Below, piece by piece: positions 1-12,288 of a stretch of DNA of 64,000 bases. The stretch is from NCBI GenBank assembly GCA_020726505.1, contig JAHLEZ010000010.1, positions 1,922,001 through 1,986,000 of the forward strand, given 5' to 3'. This DNA comes from Leptodontidium sp. MPI-SDFR-AT-0119. Lineage: Eukaryota > Ascomycota > Leotiomycetes > Helotiales > Leptodontidiaceae. Made by a program: the position numbers and the translations under genes. Under the pieces are notes generated by a model. It searched no databases and had not been told where the DNA came from. It saw only the letters and a program-made list of their open reading frames with translations. Numbering within the stretch: position 1 is the stretch's first letter; the number at the start of each line of letters is the position of its first letter.

Positions 1-1640
1 ACCTCCCTCAAAAGGGCTAAACAAACTTTGTCTAAAGGTATAAAAATGTACACCTCGACTTACAAGACTGTGAAATGGACCAATGAATCACCTTTCCCTG
101 GTGGTGGAATTGTGGGTGTGTCCAAGTTCGGAATACCGAGCAAAGCACCAACGAAAGAGGTTCAAGGGCGGACTGTTCGAGGTTGCCAAGTACCAATCAG
201 CTGTACGAAAACGGTTCACCTGAGACGTTGTCTTTCCCGTTCGGATGGCAGCTTGGTTCTTTAAAGTGAAGGTAAAGTCTGGTCTCCATGATGTTGCTCA
301 TGTGTGAAGCAACATGACTCGACACTAAGACTGGCACGCTCAATGGCCCACCAACGAGTCATAATTGGCCTGTATATTGGATTCACTCGAAGTTGAAACA
401 GCAATCAGCTTACTACTCCTGTTTCGCGCTCGAAAGCCAGTTGGCTCTGAAGAGCGATACGAATATTTACATTTCTATAGTTTGTACTAAAATGTCTTTT
501 CTTTCCGAAATCGAAAGAACTATCTTAGGTTAATCAGATTCAACGTCCTGAGATGGGCAGGGGGACCATGTGAAGGTTCGTCTAAATTTTTGGAAACCTT
601 AGATCGAACTTTATCTGATCCAAATCCCAATTACTCGTAAACAGGGGAGTTAAGCTTTATTCTAGAACATAGAAGTCAAGCTAAATTCGTACCTGGCCTT
701 GGAAGACTGTTTGAATCTCACCAGGGGATGGGTAAATGGCAACAGGGAGACGATTCCAAAGTGACCTGGATATGCACGTGGCGAAGCTCGAATCATTTAC
801 TACCTAGCACTTTTGATGCATGAATGGAGCCCCAATGTCCCACATACCGGGAAACTTAGAGTCGACTCCTGGTGTCTTGACTCTTGTGGCTTCAAAAGAA
901 TTAGAAGCCTAGTAGCCACTTGACTGCCACTTACATGATGATGATATGCGAGGTTTCAGATCAAAGGACTCGTGGTCGTTTTCTTTTTTTGCCTGAAGAA
1001 GAATACAAGTCCGGCCAAGAATAATTTGTCAATATCAAGTGTTGAAATCCCGTGCTGTTTGTGATTGATGGGGAGTAGGATAATAGTGTCAGTGGCATGG
1101 TACACCGAATACTCCGCAATGGAGGTGTTTTAGCGTGCTGCGCTGTTGGTGATAAGCAAGGATGTTAAATGTCGTTGGGTCGAGATGTAAGCCCAAAGTC
1201 AACCACTGGATGCTTGGAAGCTCCTGTAAAGTTTGACTGTTGTGGACTTATACTGAATGTGAAGAGAATCTTACCGGTGCACTTACGGGACTGGAGAGAC
1301 CTGCAAAACTGAGCTTGAGCTCGAGATTTGTTTAATTTAGGAGACGACACAGCTGGCAAAATAAATGCAAGAGCGAGGAACTAGATGTCTAAGGGTAATA
1401 TTTGAATTGCGTATTTGGGTATTACTAAAATGGATTCTATCAACAGCTGGATACAAATTATATCGCAGGAATACCGCGACTTGTTTGACATGAGAGCAAG
1501 GCTTGAATCAGACCAGAGCTGCGGACGGGGAAATCTAAAAGGACACCGATATTGGAATCGATCGCTGAAATCTGTGTCGGACAGGCACCATCTTCCATGA
1601 TATTAGGCTCTGTCCTGCTTGCTCTCGCCATGCTCCGCAC
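1..1640. other. Intergenic, no supported gene
   Basis: I see only short open frames without family motifs, a usable intron pattern or a convincing start context. The longest (28-264, plus strand) resembles nothing I know. There are no TIRs or LTRs and no RIP-like base bias, so this is ordinary non-coding DNA, although the end of a gene lying mostly left of the window could reach in. Confidence 0.4.
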
Positions 1641-3164
1641 CTAGTGACCGGAGGAGTTTGAATTATCTGCACAGGAGAAGGCGCTCCCTATTAAAATTAG
1701 CGTTTGATCGTACGACAAAGTTCGGGGAAAACTTACCAATGAGACCGTTCGCATAAGCATCGATGATCAACTGTACAGTTGCATATGTTCCACCAACGCA
1801 GAGAAATGCTCCAAGAGGGGGCAGGATGCAATGTGCATAGTAGATGGCCTTCTGTCCAATGCTGCCAGTTCTGTATGAACCATGGTCATAAAGCCACAAG
1901 CAACCTGGGAGGGCAATAGCCAGGGGAGCGAAACAAACGGATCCGGTCAGAGCAATCAGGTAGTTGAAAATCGGGATCGCCTCAGCAAGAATGAAAGAGA
2001 TCGATGAGAGGCCAATGGTACAGCCCAGCCAAGTGCCCCAATGTACCATTGTGTTTTGCTGGAGATGAGGAGAGTTTCGGAGAATGCGAACGAAGAGGTA
2101 CTTGGCTGCGACGTGAAGGTACAGAGTTGCCGAAACAATCAAACCGATGAGACCAATTCCGTAAGATACCTTTTTGATAGTGGGACCAGCTGAACCAAGT
2201 GAAGGTGACGCGACCCATTGACCACACCATTTGTAGACAACAAGAGCGAAGCTCAGGTAGGCAGCCTGAACGATAGCCATGCAAGTGAAGAGTGCTTTCC
2301 TGAAGTCTTTTGGTTGCCGCATCTCTGAAATGACAGGTAAGAATGCCGAGGTGCCAGCAGATGAAACGAAGATGGTGGCTGAAGCTGTCATTCCAGCAAT
2401 GAATGTTGGATGTCCAATAATGTGGTAGCCAAGGTCAAAATCTCCAGTTTGAGGTGCGGCAGCAGGACGATCCAGGGTAGTCACCGCTACTACAACAATG
2501 AAGACTGCCAAAAAGATGGAGATGAACCCAGCCCAAGTCAACCAACCAATTTGGTGAAACTTTCGGACCGAAGCTGTAGCAGCAACGACAATGGTTGCAA
2601 TAAACGCCCACCAAACAGTGCACGCGGCATGTGAGGACAGAGCGTTGAGACCGATAGATACTCCAAGGATTCCGGAACCTGCACATAATACGTAGGCGAT
2701 CAAAAATAGAGCACCAACTATTTCTTTCAACACGTTTCCTCCAAGGACTGCTGCCATGTCTGCGATGGAGTGGCATCCAGGATGGGAATTTCGGAAGTCT
2801 CCCTGAACGACGGCTGTGTAGGTGTTGAGAGCTCCCCAACCAACGACACTAAGAGCACCACCGAGCGCTCCCAGACTATACATCGCAGATGGAATACTGA
2901 GCACTCCCGTAGCAAAAATGACTGGATATATGTCAGTATACGAAGTGTATTTGGAAACTGGAGGTCAATATTACCCTTGAGAAAGATGACAGAAGCTCTT
3001 GGCCATCCAACAGTTCGAAAATCAACCCCCTCTTTGGTCTTCTTGAAAACCTCATTCTCCTCCATCGGATCCTCGTATGGCTCCGCTACCCCAGTTCCAT
3101 AGTTGGGTTGGACCTTCTCGTCATCTGAGCTGTGATTATTGGTGGATGCTGTTCGTAGAGACAT
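1641..3164 (-). CDS. AAAP-family neutral amino-acid permease (MTR-like)
   Basis: A membrane transporter for neutral or aromatic amino acids, probably at the plasma membrane. Three exons are inferred: 2975-3164, 1737-2921 and 1641-1687. The 53-bp and 49-bp GT-AG introns give one frame of 473 residues, a normal length for fungal AAAP proteins. The acidic cytosolic N-terminus runs into the first membrane helix as LKVIFATGVLSIPSAM, a hallmark of the family; that join exists only after splicing intron 1. About ten further hydrophobic helices follow, and the short third exon supplies a polar tail ending SNSSGH. It is transcribed away from the small ORFs at 4-5 kb. Substrate specificity cannot be read from the sequence. 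Nothing is broken. Confidence 0.9.
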
Positions 3165-4346
3165 TGTGGCAGTTGAGTGATTTGAAAAATCGGCTTGAAG
3201 GTGGGATTGACAGGAAAGGAAGAGGATGATGTATGGGAAAGAGCTTATGATAAGGTACAGAAATCAAACAAACCACCATAACCTCAAAAAGATATGAAGA
3301 TACGCAGGAACAAGCCCCGAACGGTTCATGAGATAAGGAAAGCACCTGTTTGTCTCTTTCCCCAACTCTTGGACTTCTGAGGTATGATGTATGGCAGTTG
3401 GCATAGATAGGTAACGTTGGACTCAAATTCTGGTGGAGGTTTGCACGACGTTGACTGGCCTGTGTTTCTTCTCGAACGGCACTTGGCCTAATTACCATAG
3501 CTTATCGCGTTGACCAGGGGAGCTGATCTTGCCCGCATACGCGGAGATCCGATGGCAATGGAAGCGGTAATGATTATCGTTAAGAGTGGGGAGGAGATAT
3601 CAAGAATGGCATGGCACGTGCTTCCTACTCTGACGATTGCCGGTATCAGTGATATCTCCATGTCCATGGCGGTGGAATACTATCAAGGAGGGTGATTGAA
3701 TGAAGAAGTGGTTAAGGAAGAGAGACGTTTTGGAATACATGAGAACGGAATTGCTGATTGGTCATCGTTCTAGGATAGAAACTCAATTCCAACTTCAATC
3801 TCGGCACAGATCTCTTTAACTTCTTTATTCGATTACTATAAATATGCCGTGTTACTTATTACGAAAATGGAGAAGACTTTCGGCTGTGAGTGTAGGATTC
3901 TTAGGCATGTGTAGTTTTTCGGCACTTGTATATATATCATGGAAGGATCTAAACAGGAATTTCTCACAGGCGTCGCTGATCAGTGAAAAAACATACGATT
4001 TGGATGGGAATTGTCGATTTTCCTTTGGTATATGTTGATGTTTCGTCAAGCAAACTAGTTTGACATATGGGCTAAGCTCGGGTCTTGGAAGGGGGGGTTG
4101 AAGGGGTTCTGGTTGAAAACATTGAGTCTAATTCTCGCTTTGTAAAATGATCAAACTATCTTGCCGTTATTTGAATGACTCAGATACAGGTCACTTCATG
4201 AGATGCACGAGGACATGTTGAATTCAGCTGAATAGCCAGACTTGATCATTTCAACAATCAGCAGTATGGTGTTGCCGAGACTGAAACGACGATGCTCAAG
4301 ATGACTGGAGACAGCCAAAATCACTCTCCAACTCCACTACACCCAA
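3165..4346. other. Intergenic / promoter of the permease
   Basis: This is the 5' side of the amino-acid permease. It holds only short open frames on both strands, with no recognisable domain or repeat. Confidence 0.4.
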
Positions 4347-4670
4347 TCACTCCCTCATAGCCTGACTATATCTAGACAGCACCGGCCTGTTCGCATTCTC
4401 GGTCCTCATATGTCCTTCCTTTTCATCCTCGTAGCCTCCTCCATGTTTGAGGACTTGCTGCTGTGTCTCCAAACTTTGCCATTCTCGAGGCTTTGGCACC
4501 ACCTCGGAAACCGGCTCGTGTACCTCTCGAAGACCGGCACGCTTCGTCGCACGAGAATCAATGATGTATTGTATCAACATACTGAGGGGAGTCTTGATGA
4601 TAATTGGTCGACGCTGATGGTGGACATCAGCGATGCCGTCTCGCGACGCCCGCTTGTGTTTGCAGCACAT
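4347..4670 (-). CDS. Small hypothetical protein, 107 aa
   Basis: I do not recognise this family. It is an uninterrupted 107-residue frame, basic in its first half (CCKHKRASRDG start) and charged and glutamine-rich in its second, with no signal peptide or membrane segment. A TATATA-like box lies about 55-65 bp upstream at 4728-4736 on the minus strand, which favours a real promoter. The even charged composition looks more like protein than a chance frame. It could still be one exon of a longer gene. Confidence 0.4.
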   Translation of the reverse strand: MCCKHKRASRDGIADVHHQRRPIIIKTPLSMLIQYIIDSRATKRAGLREVHEPVSEVVPKPREWQSLETQQQVLKHGGGYEDEKEGHMRTENANRPVLSRYSQAMRE

Positions 4671-5009
4671 GATGTGATGGGTCTGTGATTATGTAGATGT
4701 GGATGAAGATAGATTTGACCCCAGAACTTGGTATATATCTCTCTGGAAGATAATATAATTCGAAATTTAGTGGGACGACGAGGTGGCTCGAGAATGGGAA
4801 GTGAAGGAAGCTTCTGAAGCACCCATTGGCTATTAGTTCAGATGAAGAAATGTGCTCTTTGCTGCATCCGATAGGTCTGATCGCGTTAAGTGAGTCTACA
4901 CAACCTTGGGCTTCACAACTACCCGCAGGAGTTAATCTTGGAATATAATAAGTTGAGATCAGCGAATAAGTACAATCGATGACATATATAAACGCTTGGA
5001 GGCTCAAAG

Positions 5010-5261
5010 ATGTCTCTACCGGATCGTGAAAGTGAAATCCTTGAAGGGATTAGGAATCACACCAACCATCCATCCGATTCCATCGCATTTCAAGCCTGGA
5101 TCAAGCAATTGTGTTTCCAGGCACTTCCACGGGATAACTCTACCGAAGTAACTCTGCAAGTGAATTCATATAAGGAACTTGAACCATTGGCATTGAAACC
5201 GCCAACTATCCAGAGGCAGCGCGTTGTGCTCTTTGAGCCCATTCCTGTCGGCCCTTCCTAA
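5010..5261 (+). CDS. Small hypothetical protein, 83 aa
   Basis: I do not recognise it. The 83-residue frame begins about 25 bp after a TATATAA box (4984-4990). That is close for a fungal promoter, but the box is the only one nearby. The predicted protein is soluble, starts with an acidic helix and ends with a proline-rich tail. There is no intron, domain or repeat. Spurious translation is possible. Confidence 0.3.
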   Translation: MSLPDRESEILEGIRNHTNHPSDSIAFQAWIKQLCFQALPRDNSTEVTLQVNSYKELEPLALKPPTIQRQRVVLFEPIPVGPS

Positions 5262-5905
5262 AGTTGCACCACTTGCTTTACCCCTCTCAAGTCCTACCTG
5301 CTGGCGGTTTCAGAAGTCTGACGCTGGCTTCTCAACTTAAAATTCGTTGGCCATCGAGTCTTCTGTCTTGTGTGTCTTGGATCTTGGCAGTTGAATTGGA
5401 TTTTGCTTGTTTCGGATGATGTCACATATCCTCGCGGCGTCTCCCGGTAGGTGGCTAGGCATATTTCCATTTCGTAGATACTGGTCTGGTAGACAGAAGT
5501 AAAAGTCTTCATGGTGAGGCTATGCCACAGGATAATGGCCCTGAAATGACCCAAGGTGAACCTTGAAGATCATCTTGTGCCATGATCTCTTTCATTCAAC
5601 GACGATCAACCAACAGAACACAAGCAAAAGAAATCTCACTCTATTTGTGCCTAGTCACACAAAACTCCTCACGATACTCCTGTCGAACTTAATGTGCACT
5701 TGTTGACGTGTCAAAAGAGGAGACAAGTCAAGGAGGCATGCTACACTGATATTTCAGAGAGGGGTATTCCGTCCGGTCCCAACACTCTTCCTTATCTCAC
5801 TTGGTATATGTATTTCTCAATTGCACCCTGTCTATTTTCAAGTCGTTCATCTTCCAACTCATACATTTTGAACTCTTAACACACCTTCTCAATTAATTCT
5901 TCACC
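5262..5905. other. Intergenic / 5' flank of lectin gene
   Basis: There is no supported gene. The last 100 bases are C/T-rich, as usual just upstream of a fungal start codon, and end in TTCACCATGG, a good initiation context for the lectin-like gene. Confidence 0.45.
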
Positions 5906-6708
5906 ATGGGTTTATCAGGACTCTACTATATCGTAAATGTTAAGGCCAAGACCGTGGTTGATCTCTACAGCCCACCTGGCATCGATATCAATGGCTGGTA
6001 AGGATCTTCCTCTATGCTTCTCTAGTTCCTTTTCTATCTTGTTTATTAAATCATATCGTTCAGGCAGTCTACTTGGGATCTTCCGGGAAAGAATCAAAAC
6101 CAAATCTGGACCATCACCGAAGTTAGTGACGGCCACGTCGTGATCACCAATTGCTGGACTGGCACATACCTCTCTGCTCCAAAAAGTAAGCGCCTTGCAC
6201 CCTAGTGTTGAAAATCTCCACGACTGGGGATGAAGGCTGCAAAATTAGCTGACCATATCTCAGCCCTCGAACAGTCCACGAATCCGCCCACCACTATCGA
6301 GGCCCGCAGCCTCGCCACAGCCAGCAAGCCTACTGATAGCTACGTTCGCTGGATCCCGAAGGAGCAAAATGGCGGGAGCTACGTGTAACAGACCCCTCAG
6401 TTCCTCTCTTCTTCGACCCAAACCAAAACTAAGCAGGCGGTAATATCTTCTTCATCCAGGTTCGAGAGCGTTGCATACCCCGCCAAAATTTTCGACTTGA
6501 CCGGAGGCGAGACCGTTAACAGGACTCCAATTATCGTGGTATGTGCAGAATCTCTTCACCTAGTTCCAAAGGGTCTCAAGCTTTTCTTAACTAAAGAAAT
6601 ACCACGAGAACCGAGATATTGTAACTTCAATTTTCAATTCGTTTTATTCAGGCAGCGGGGCTAACGTGTTTGAAGTGGAGCAAGGGTATCGGTGACAACC
6701 GGCGCTAG
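5906..6708 (+). CDS. Ricin-B-type beta-trefoil lectin-like protein
   Basis: Probably a small carbohydrate-binding protein, cytosolic because there is no signal peptide. Exons at 5906-5997, 6064-6185, 6264-6384 and 6460-6538 join in frame with GT-AG introns, followed by a short last exon from about 6659. The product begins GLSGLYYIVNVKAKTVVDLY, has the lectin pattern NQNQIWTITEV, and a further strand with AKIFDLTGGE near the end. These match RICIN/QXW-type trefoil repeats, here apparently about 150 residues or one domain. The last exon is ambiguous. Phase-0 splicing gives a stop at 6706-6708. A one-base shift would give an ending GANVFEVEQGYR with a stop at 6693-6695, which looks more lectin-like. 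It is a lectin fold only; no enzymatic toxin chain is present. It converges on the ABC transporter. Confidence 0.65.
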
Positions 6709-7043
6709 GCTTTGAGACCCCCTACCCTTTGGTCTTCGGTGTTGCTGTACCGTTGACATGCGCGTTGCTGGATTTGAATGCTTTGAGTAGAGATGGGCAG
6801 GCTTCGTTCGGCTGGAGGATCTCGCTTCAAGAATATTAGCCGAACAAGTAAACAAAACTGACAAGTCGTCATGTCTCGATACTCGTTCGCTCAAACCTAT
6901 CTAAATACTAGTAAGATATCATCACTAAAACTAGTCTAGTCTATCTCAAACATGAGCGCTCTCGAATTGTGCAGATCAAGCTGTCCTTCATGCTAAAATC
7001 CACTGAAAAACATCTGAACACCCCTGCTGACCCCTCACAGACA

Positions 7044-10000
7044 TCAAGAATAATACAACTCCTTAAACACACTCTCCCCCTTCTCTAACAATCCTCTCGG
7101 TTCTCCAACCTCCACAATCCTCCCCGCACTAACAACAACAACCATATCAAAATCCATAATCGTCTCTAATCTGTGCGCAATAACAATAACCGTCGCATCA
7201 GCGAACTCGTCGCGGATGACTTTCTGAATCAACTTATCGGTTTCGACATCAATACTACTCGACAGCTCATCCATCATCACAACTTTGCTCTTCCTGAGTA
7301 TAGCTCGCGCAAGACAGAACAGCTGACGTTGCCCATGCGAGAATGTCTCTGCTTCGAGCTCAGTGTCTAAACCGCCTTTGGCATCGACCACGGACCAGAG
7401 CTGGACTTTCGTCAAGGCAGTTATAATCTCAGCATCGCTATGCGTAGAGTCTGGTGAAGCATTGAATCGGATACTACCTTTCATGAAGAAAGGATCTTGA
7501 GGAATGGCGTTAAAGCGCGAGCGTACTGTTTGCCGCGGGATTGTCGTTATATCGACACCATCCACAATTATAGAGCTCTCGGAGTCGATTTCAAGCATAC
7601 GGAATAACGTCATGAGCAGAGAACTCTTCCCGCTTCCACTCCTACCGCAAATTCCGATCTTCTCCCCAGCATTGATATGCAAACTCACATCTTTCAAGAT
7701 CGGCGTACCAGAAACCGTGTACGCAGCAGTGAGATTCCTAATCTGGATCTCCCCCTTCGACGGCCAATTCTCTGGCACATCCAGGATTTCAGCCTTGAGA
7801 TTCTCACAGGGTGTTTTCTCGGAGAAAGTCTTCAGTCTTGAGATCGCTCCAATGCTCGTCTCTAGATCTGTCCACTGCTTCACGATCCACGCCAGCGACT
7901 GCCCGAATCCCATGACGTTTAACAATGCTAGTCCGACGTACCCAGCTCCAATGCTATGTCTAAGTCTCACGACTAGGATCATGAGGAGGATGGCAAGACC
8001 GCTGACCATCAAGTCCATAACGAGGGCGAGCCAGCGCTGGATGCAGAAAAGTAGGTAGTACGGCTTCTGAGAAGCGTCGAGCAGAGAGAGATTTTGCGAG
8101 ACGAAAGATGAGGACCAGTCGAATGCGCGGATTGTTGGGAGGCCAGATAGTGTCTCGATGAAGTGCGTGTACAGAGGCGATTTGGCTTCGAGATCCAGGA
8201 TGCGGATTTGACGGGAGGTGCGGAGGTAATATTTCTGGATTACTGCTTTGGAGTTAGATGATGAAGGTACGGAACGGGGAACAGGGGGAAGGATTACGCC
8301 AAACTGCGATGCCAACTACAGGCATGGTGAGCGTGAAGTATCCAGCTGAGATGCACATGAGGATTGCGCCCATTACAGTCTGTATCATAGCGAAGACGAG
8401 ATCGACGAGTGCGAATGGCAACTCGCCGTCTACAACGGACATGTCCTGGCTGAATCTATCCTCTTATCAGTAACCTATCAAATCGAATCCCGACCACATG
8501 CCAAGAAGGGAAGCCAACCTATTCGTCGTCATCCCGGTATCCGTTGCCACGAAGAAACTCAACGGTGCACCCATCACCGACTTCAGTAGCCTGGCATGCA
8601 ACTCCTCCGCACTTCCAGGAACCACATACATGAAGTAATGATAGGTAGCCACCGGCCACATGACAATGCCAATGCCGGAAAGTAAACCATACATCCCTAG
8701 ATAGAATGCATTGATGCCGTTCCCCTGAGTAGATACTGCGCCTGTCCAGTACTGGATGATCAGTTGAGTGACTTTACTCGAGACGCAGGCGAATATGAAA
8801 AGAGATAGGGAGAGGAAACTCCGCCGCCATCCAATAGACTCGAAGTAGTATCTATAGGTAGCAAACTCTCCATTCGGCATCACCGTCTCTTCTTCTTCCG
8901 CTTTCAAGTCAATGCCTTTACTCACCATTTCCCCGCCTTTTTCAAGTTCATCTCGGACATCAGATCTCTCCTCTCCACTAGATCTCTCACCAACATGTCC
9001 AAGAAGTCCCTCCACATATCCACCCCCTCTCTTCAACTCCTCAAAACTGCCCTGCTCCACTACATGCCCACTCGCATCGAGTGCTAAGATGTGATCCGCG
9101 AACGGTAGGCGATGAACGGCATGCGTGACGAGAATAACAGTTATTCCTATCTTTCGAAGCAGACCCGTATTTCCGAAGAGTTTAGAGAAAACTTTCTCTT
9201 CTGTCTCGCCATCAAGACCTGAGAACCCGTCATCGATGACCAGGAGCTTTTTCTTGGAGTACAACGCTCGTGCCAGTGTCAATCTTTGTTTTTGACCACC
9301 GCTCAAGGAAATGCCTTGACTTCCTACGACGGTTTCTAGCTCTGTTAACACATTTCCATGCTCATATCTGCAAAGTTCAAGATGGCCTTACCAACTCCTC
9401 TCGGAAGTTCCCCGACGTCGTGATCTAAAGCACAAGCACTCGCGACTTCATTGAACCAGGTGTCATCATACAAGTCCTCTCCAATGATGTTCTTTTTAAT
9501 ACTTGTATTTTGTATCCAGGGCGTCTGATCTAGGAACGCGATCTCTGAGACGGAGGAATACACGAATCCTTTCAGGGACGGCGTCTCGCTCAGGAGGCCC
9601 TTGAGGAGCGTACTTTTTCCGCAACCGACGGGGCCGATTATGAAAAGACAGGAGTGACGGTGGAGGGTAAATGTTACGTCTTTGACGATTGCGGCACCCG
9701 TGAGGGACCAGGCGAAGCTTGCGTTTTGGGCTGTGAGGATGGGCTGGGCGTCGTTTTCTCGAGGAATGAATCTTGATCCTCTAGAAAGGTCTTGGAGTAG
9801 GATATCCCTGCTCCCGTGAGAACTTTGATGATCGTGCATATTCTCAGGATCCTGGAGAATCCCCTCCGAAGCAAGTGGTAGAACGTGTACACGTCGAGAT
9901 TCGGATTCTAGAAATGCTTGGATTCGTCCAAAACACGCCAGAGCTCCATTGAGAGCAGGAATCGTCCTCAGAAGTGTGTTGATAGGGTTCGAGAGGAGAC

Positions 10001-11827
10001 TTATGAGGGAAAGTGTCGTGTAGGCCTTGGCTGTAGTAAGCTCGTCTCCTGAGGATTTGGCAAGTAGGACGAAGAGGACGAGAGCGGCTAGTGGAGCAAC
10101 GAAAGTCATGCTGTTGGCTTGGTCTAAAGTTAGGTTCGAGATTACGTGTACACAAAGGGGAGAGCTTACCGAAGAAAACACGAGCGACAAGCAACTGTCT
10201 GAAGAATCTTGCAATCCTGAGTTCTCTGACACGAAGACCTTGCAATATATCTGTGAGTTTATCCGTGAATCCCAGAAGCTTCACAGCCTGATATTTCCTC
10301 GTCAGCTAACTATCGCCAAAAGATGGGAGAAGTACGCACTTTCATTGATCCGAGCATCGAAGCTGTAACATCGACACGAGTCTGAATTCCTTGATTCCAC
10401 GCTTTCTGTGCTCCCCCAACGTATCTCGAAACCCCTATCACAGATACCGTTGATATCAGTGCCACCCCGGTAGGAGCGAGGAATGAGACTCCAAGTTCCC
10501 GCTGCAAGAGGTAAACAGCTATCCCCAACTCCACAGGAACAGCCCAAATCTCATGCAAGGTCTCAAAACCACTACAAATCGTCTCTGAACATAACATCAG
10601 TTTCTAATCTCACGCCACTTCAAACCAACAATGGAAGGATATGGGACATGGGCTATGGACTCTCACCAGCATCATTCGACATCAACGTAATTGCCGCACT
10701 CTCTCATCCAACGCCGTAACACTCAAATCCACCGTCTTCCTATACACAATCCCAACCAAACCCCCTCTCACAGCCGTCACAAACCGATAAGTCATATGAT
10801 AATAACTCCCACTAGCAACAGCCATACCCACAAACACCACTCCAAACGCACCCGTCAACCCCCACCCAATACTATCCCGATCCTGCGATCCCACGAAGTT
10901 CACTGTGCGTGCGAGGAGCAAGGGCTGCGCGTATCGGAACCCGATGAGGCAGAGACGGGGGAATATACAGAGTAGTAAAGCTTTTTGATTTGTTTTTAGT
11001 GTCGACCAGAATAGTGCGTGAGAGCGCGTTCTGGGGGCTGCATCCCACGATTTCTGGGCTCGGGCTGCCAAAGTGAAGGATTTCATCGCGTCGTCGATGG
11101 GGAAGAGATCATCTTCTTTCACGACCCTACCGTATCCCGTTCTCATAAGACCGTTTAACCACCAGAATAAACTCCTGCTGTAGATCCCGCTCGTTGATTC
11201 TGGAGAGGCCCGCTGGTAGGGTGGGAGGAGGATGTTGCGTTTCTCAACAGCTTCGGCGATAGTGGCTGCGCCTTTCAAGATGGTCGTTACTGTGAAAGTA
11301 ACCGCGATTGGGAGTGGTGCGTGGGATAGCCATAGAGTCCGAGTACGAGCTATGTCGAAGATAAGAGTGAAGAAGAGATAGGTGTTTATTATTGTGGAGG
11401 GTCGAACAGAGCGGCTGTGTTCTGCTTGAGAGAGAAGACAGAGACCGAGTGCATCGGCGAAGAGGAGCGATGCAGCTGCGATTGATGTTCCAGTTCTGAC
11501 TGTACTGTTTGTGGCATAGAGGATCAAAATGGCGGATTGGAAAGCTGTCAGAATAGACAGCAGGATCTATGTCTTGTCAGCACCTTTGCTTGATAAATGA
11601 GGTTTTTTAAAACGGACAAGTTTGTTTTCCTGAAGCAGACTTCGAGAGACTTTCTTGGGCTCCTTTCTCAGAGAAAACAAACGAAAAGGTAGGGTCAGAA
11701 GGAGAAGTGCAGACGGAGCGATAGAGAGGAATGTATTCTCGAAGAACGGGGTGAAGTCAAATGCATCTGTGGCTGTAGGGCCAAACCGACGAAGGCCTTC
11801 TTCGAATAATGTATAGTTAGATGACAT
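7044..11827 (-). CDS. ABC-C (MRP-like) full-length multidrug transporter
   Basis: An ATP-driven exporter with order TMD0-TMD1-NBD1-TMD2-NBD2, in the plasma or vacuolar membrane. It is split by several short introns. I checked two joins in detail: 8456-8518, giving TTNRFSQDMS, and the one near 8240-8290, giving VGIAVWLIQKYYL. The N-terminus has the typical fungal ABC-C start (FGPTATDAFDFTPFFENTFL). NBD1 shows Walker A GPVGCGKST, signature LSGGQKQRL and a Walker B ending in IDD, so the catalytic Glu is Asp, as in many MRPs. NBD2 shows Walker A GRSGSGKSS, a weakened signature FSHGQRQ, Walker B MMDE and the H-loop VIAHR. The expected length of about 1450 residues fits the family. No frameshift or stop is seen. 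Such pumps often sit near metabolite genes, but the substrate is unknown. Confidence 0.9.
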
Positions 11828-12288
11828 TGTTATTGTTTTCCACAGGATGACGTTAGATCTAAATATTGGTATCTGATTGAGCGAACTGATTAGAGGTTTA
11901 TCAAGATATCGAAGTTCGGGGACGCGTTAGTGCAAAGGTGCAGAATATTGGTGCATAAGCGAACACGATAGCCGGAGCCACTAGTCGTCAAATACCTTCC
12001 TTTTTAGGAGGTGAGGAGTAAGATTCGGCTTAATAGTGAGCCGTTATCCCCGCCGAGATATATTCATACTTGTACCAAAATCTTATTGATATCAGTACAT
12101 TCTGCTCCCTGATGGATTGAAACACAATGGCTAGGTAGCATGGCGAGGAGGGAAATTACCCAGGCCTGCCATTCGTCAGAGCGTTTCGAGGTGCAGCTAA
12201 AACTTGAACCAAAAGCATTCTAGGGATAAAGACTAGATACTCCGCGCTATGCTGTAATATACACCCTGACAGGTCAGTCATCTGACCA
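11828..12288. other. Intergenic / promoter of the ABC transporter
   Basis: This lies between the 5' end of the ABC transporter and the 3' end of the flavoprotein-fusion gene, both on the minus strand. I see no gene, repeat or clear operator. Confidence 0.4.

Noticed and set aside
28..264. 78-codon plus-strand frame at the left edge
   Set aside because: No motif, no upstream promoter visible and composition typical of chance frames.
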